A DNA stretch of 64,000 nucleotides from an uncultured Dehalococcoidia bacterium (GTDB taxonomy: Bacteria > Chloroflexota > Dehalococcoidia > Lucifugimonadales > JADFKI01). The DNA is taken from NCBI GenBank assembly GCA_958295865.1, contig CATQHF010000003.1, positions 62,001 to 126,000 of the forward strand. Direction: 5' to 3'. A model generated the notes under the pieces. The model saw only the letters and a list, made by a program, of their open reading frames with translations, searched no databases and had not been told where the DNA came from. Position 1 is the stretch's first letter. The number at the start of each line of letters is the position of its first letter. This document shows, in pieces, positions 61,850-64,000 of the stretch. The position numbers were made by a program, and so were the translations under genes.

Positions 61850-62362
61850 CTAGCTGCCGCCAAAGGGCCACCACCACTTGCGCCCGCCACCGGAGGGCGC
61901 GGCTTCCGTCTGCCCGGCCGGAGGCCCCATGCTTATCGGCTGGCGGCTGAACATACCGAGCTGGCCGACGACATTGTTGAACCGCTGGAGCTCGATGGGC
62001 TTGCGGCAGAATCTGCTGGGCGGGATGTTGTAGGCGTTCAGCAGGCTCTGCTCAGCCTCCGTGCCCGTCAGAATCATCACGGGGATGTTGACCAGCCCTT
62101 CGTCGGCGTTGATGTCCGCAAGCACTTCGGGCCCGTCCTTGCGGGGCAGCCGCAGGTCGAGGAGAATCAGGTCCGGGCGAGGCGTGCTGCGATAGGCGCC
62201 CGCGCCGCGCAGCATCTCCATTGCGATAACGCCGTCCTCCGCGACCGTGACATTCGTCGTGTGCTCCGACTGCTTGATGACCTCTTCGGTCAGCCGCACA
62301 TCGGCGGGGTTGTCTTCTACCAGAAGAACCTCGATTGCTCGGCCACTTGCTGTTGAAGTCAT
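61850..62362 (-). CDS. Response regulator, receiver domain with short tail
   Basis: A 170-residue receiver: acidic pair in LLVEDNPADVRL, phospho-acceptor Asp69 in LILLDLRLPRKDG, the Thr position in MILTGTE, and Lys in FCRKPIEL. The C-terminal 30 residues are a flexible tail ending in WWWPFGGS. An AGGAGGG site precedes the ATG. It belongs to the same Rcp1-like type as the next receiver and lies 19 bases after the kinase stop codon. The tryptophan-rich tail is unusual and could be a membrane- or partner-contact element. Confidence 0.88.
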   Translation of the reverse strand: MTSTASGRAIEVLLVEDNPADVRLTEEVIKQSEHTTNVTVAEDGVIAMEMLRGAGAYRSTPRPDLILLDLRLPRKDGPEVLADINADEGLVNIPVMILTGTEAEQSLLNAYNIPPSRFCRKPIELQRFNNVVGQLGMFSRQPISMGPPAGQTEAAPSGGGRKWWWPFGGS

Positions 62363-62381
62363 AGCGCCCTCCTTTTACTTC

Positions 62382-64000
62382 TTAGTTTCGATCTTCTGCA
62401 ACAGGTAGCGTGAAGCTAAATGTCGCGCCGTTTCCAAGTTCCGATTCCACCCATATCTTCCCCATGTGGCGTTCCACAATCTTGCTGCATATCGCAAGTC
62501 CGATGCCGGTGCCAGGATACTCGCCCCTGCCATGCAGCCGCTTGAACATGCCGAAGATGCGATCGCAGTGCTGCGGCTCTATGCCGATGCCGTTGTCGGA
62601 GATCGACATCACCCAGGACTCGCCGACCTGCACGCTCGATATGTGAATTCGGGGTGGATTTTCGCTGCGAAACTTGATTGCGTTGCTTATTAGGTTTTGG
62701 AACATCTGCGAAAGCTGGTTGATGTCGCCATGCACTCTGGGCAGCCTGTCGTGCGTAACGCGCGCCTCCGCTTCGGCTATGGTTACGCGCAAGTTGGCCA
62801 TAGCCTGTTCCAGCGCGCTGGAGCTTTCCACCGGCTCCAGCGGTCTGCCCTGCGTTCCCACGCGCGAGTATTCAAGCAGGTCGTTAATCAGCACCTTCAT
62901 ACGGTCCGCGCCGTCCACTACATAGCCGATAAACTCGTCAGCGGTCTCGTCCAGCTGACCGCTGTAACGGTCTGAGAGCAGCTGCACAAAGCCGGATATG
63001 ACTCGCAGCGGCTCTTGCAGGTCGTGTGACGCTACATAGGCAAACTCTTGCAGTTCGGCGTTGGAGCGCGCCAGTTCATCCGCTTGCTGCGCCAGCTTCT
63101 CTTGCGCCCTCTTGCGCGGCGTGATGTCGTTGGAGTAGATCCGCAGCTGGTTGATGGCAGGAATATACACTATTCGCTGCTGGTATGTCTCATCGCCGAC
63201 ATCGATTTCGCGTGAATGAAACGCTCCGCCCGCCGTCAGGTCTTCGGCTATTGCCTCTATGTCCGTCATGATGGGATGGCGGGGCCCCAGGTCGTACAGG
63301 TTGGGGAAGCGCTGCTGCGCTATTGGATTGCAGTAGGCGATTGTGCCGTCGAGGTTAGCCTCGATTACCGGATTCGGGTTGTGCATCGGGAAGGTGGCGA
63401 GCCTGTTCTGCTGGGCGTAGAGCTGCGAGTTCACGACCGCGGGCGCTATCTGCGTGGCAACCTGTGTGAGCGTGTCGATGTCGCGCTGTCCGTAAGCGTT
63501 ATCTCTGAGGGAGCGCACATTGAGCAGTCCTATAATCTCGCCCTTGAATATCAAGGGCGCAAGAATCATGGAGCGCATATTGTAGAACACCGTGGCCGGG
63601 TAGCGCGCCCTGAGCACATCGGCGCTGCCCTGAACCAGGACGGTTTGCGCGGTTCGCACCGCGTCTTCTGCCGGCGTGTCTTCCACCGGAAACTTTTGGC
63701 CTATGCTGCGCCCCGGCGCTTCCAGCCCCAGCACATAGGCGTTGATGAGCATGTTGTCTTCAGCGTTCAAGAGGCTGATTGAAATACGGTCGAAGGTTAT
63801 GAGCTTTTGGACCTGGTCGGCAAAGTCTTGATAGACTTCGTTGATGTCCACGGATGATGAGATTACCCTGCCAATCTCAGAGAAGAGAACCTGTTCTTGG
63901 ACGAGCCGCTTCTCGAAGCGCAAACTCTCTTCCAGCGCCGTCTGCGTGTTCGTTTGCTTCGCGTACAGCAGCGAGTTTGCCACGGCTCCCGCTATCTGCG
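62382..64000 (-). CDS. Sensor histidine kinase with GAF and PAS domains (5' end outside the window)
   Basis: The coding frame is open to the window edge, so the N-terminus is missing. Seen in order: the end of one GAF domain (QIAGAVANSLLYA), a full GAF domain (about residues 30-190 of the visible part: FSEIGRVISSSVDINEVYQD to LTQVATQIAPAVV), a PAS-like domain (NPNPVIEANLDGTIAYCNPIAQQRF), a HisKA with phospho-His in YVASHDLQEPLRVISGF, and HATPase_c (NLISNAIKFRS, DNGIGIEP, GTGIGLAI). It is cytoplasmic in the visible part. Light, gas or small-molecule sensing is possible. Two receivers follow it in the same operon. Confidence 0.88.
   Translation of the reverse strand, partial: QIAGAVANSLLYAKQTNTQTALEESLRFEKRLVQEQVLFSEIGRVISSSVDINEVYQDFADQVQKLITFDRISISLLNAEDNMLINAYVLGLEAPGRSIGQKFPVEDTPAEDAVRTAQTVLVQGSADVLRARYPATVFYNMRSMILAPLIFKGEIIGLLNVRSLRDNAYGQRDIDTLTQVATQIAPAVVNSQLYAQQNRLATFPMHNPNPVIEANLDGTIAYCNPIAQQRFPNLYDLGPRHPIMTDIEAIAEDLTAGGAFHSREIDVGDETYQQRIVYIPAINQLRIYSNDITPRKRAQEKLAQQADELARSNAELQEFAYVASHDLQEPLRVISGFVQLLSDRYSGQLDETADEFIGYVVDGADRMKVLINDLLEYSRVGTQGRPLEPVESSSALEQAMANLRVTIAEAEARVTHDRLPRVHGDINQLSQMFQNLISNAIKFRSENPPRIHISSVQVGESWVMSISDNGIGIEPQHCDRIFGMFKRLHGRGEYPGTGIGLAICSKIVERHMGKIWVESELGNGATFSFTLPVAEDRN

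Overview
The window is a gene-dense, GC-rich bacterial chromosome segment with both strands coding, short intergenic gaps and frequent GTG/TTG starts. The gene set fits an environmental Chloroflexota lineage, probably SAR202-like within the Dehalococcoidia class. It holds three sets of dipeptide-type ABC importer genes, two divergent enolase-superfamily sugar-acid dehydratases, a luciferase-like monooxygenase, an ornithine cyclodeaminase homologue, DUF1501/DUF1800 proteins, a CRTAC1 protein and an NHL propeller. The taxonomic call is inferred from gene content; no rRNA is present.

Layout. 1-2371: tail of a Dpp/Opp importer (permease end, two ATPases). 2384-10119: A-type Fe-S carrier, YgfZ, then a fatty-acid/phospholipid cluster (FabL, FabG, PlsX, two MaoC hotdog proteins), interrupted by an AT-richer island (4992-6802) with a ParB-like protein and an unknown partner. 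10283-12515: TfoX-N protein, LarA-like protein, tRNA-Ser(UGA). 12530-17443: accessory region with a truncated coiled-coil gene, a trypsin-like protease, an SMC/ABC-type ATPase, a PLP dehydratase, and a TdeIII-like restriction enzyme whose methylase is only a 3' remnant. 17540-27038: HAD protein, MutL, LLM oxidoreductase, PPK2, ABM monooxygenase, RecQ, OCD family, PlsY, a stand-alone RAM domain. 27219-38800: two enolase-superfamily enzymes flanking a two-gene nuclease pair (PD-(D/E)XK plus DUF2779), a zincin, MOSC, the NurA/HAS/HerA operon and SelB. 38969-57540: beta-propeller lipoprotein, solute-binding protein, two complete SBP-permease-permease operons, a CRTAC1 protein, DUF1800, DUF1501, NHL propeller and an orphan permease. 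57634-64000: radical SAM DNA-repair-type protein, GIY-YIG nuclease, TyrRS behind a long structured leader, and a two-response-regulator plus histidine-kinase operon cut by the window end.

Recurring non-coding structure is conspicuous. A roughly 100-bp MITE-like element with 17-bp terminal inverted repeats occurs four times, one copy with a perfect 10-bp target duplication. A fifth element has the same core but different ends. There are also two families of short dispersed intergenic palindromes. Several of these create false N-terminal extensions if the longest ORF is taken.

Best candidates for undescribed biology are the ATPase-protease cluster (12812-15329), the PD-(D/E)XK/DUF2779 pair (28617-30866), the ParB-like two-gene module with its triple heptamer promoter (4992-6884), and the structured leader with a 29-codon ORF ahead of tyrS (60841-61316). 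None shows a known named system by eye.
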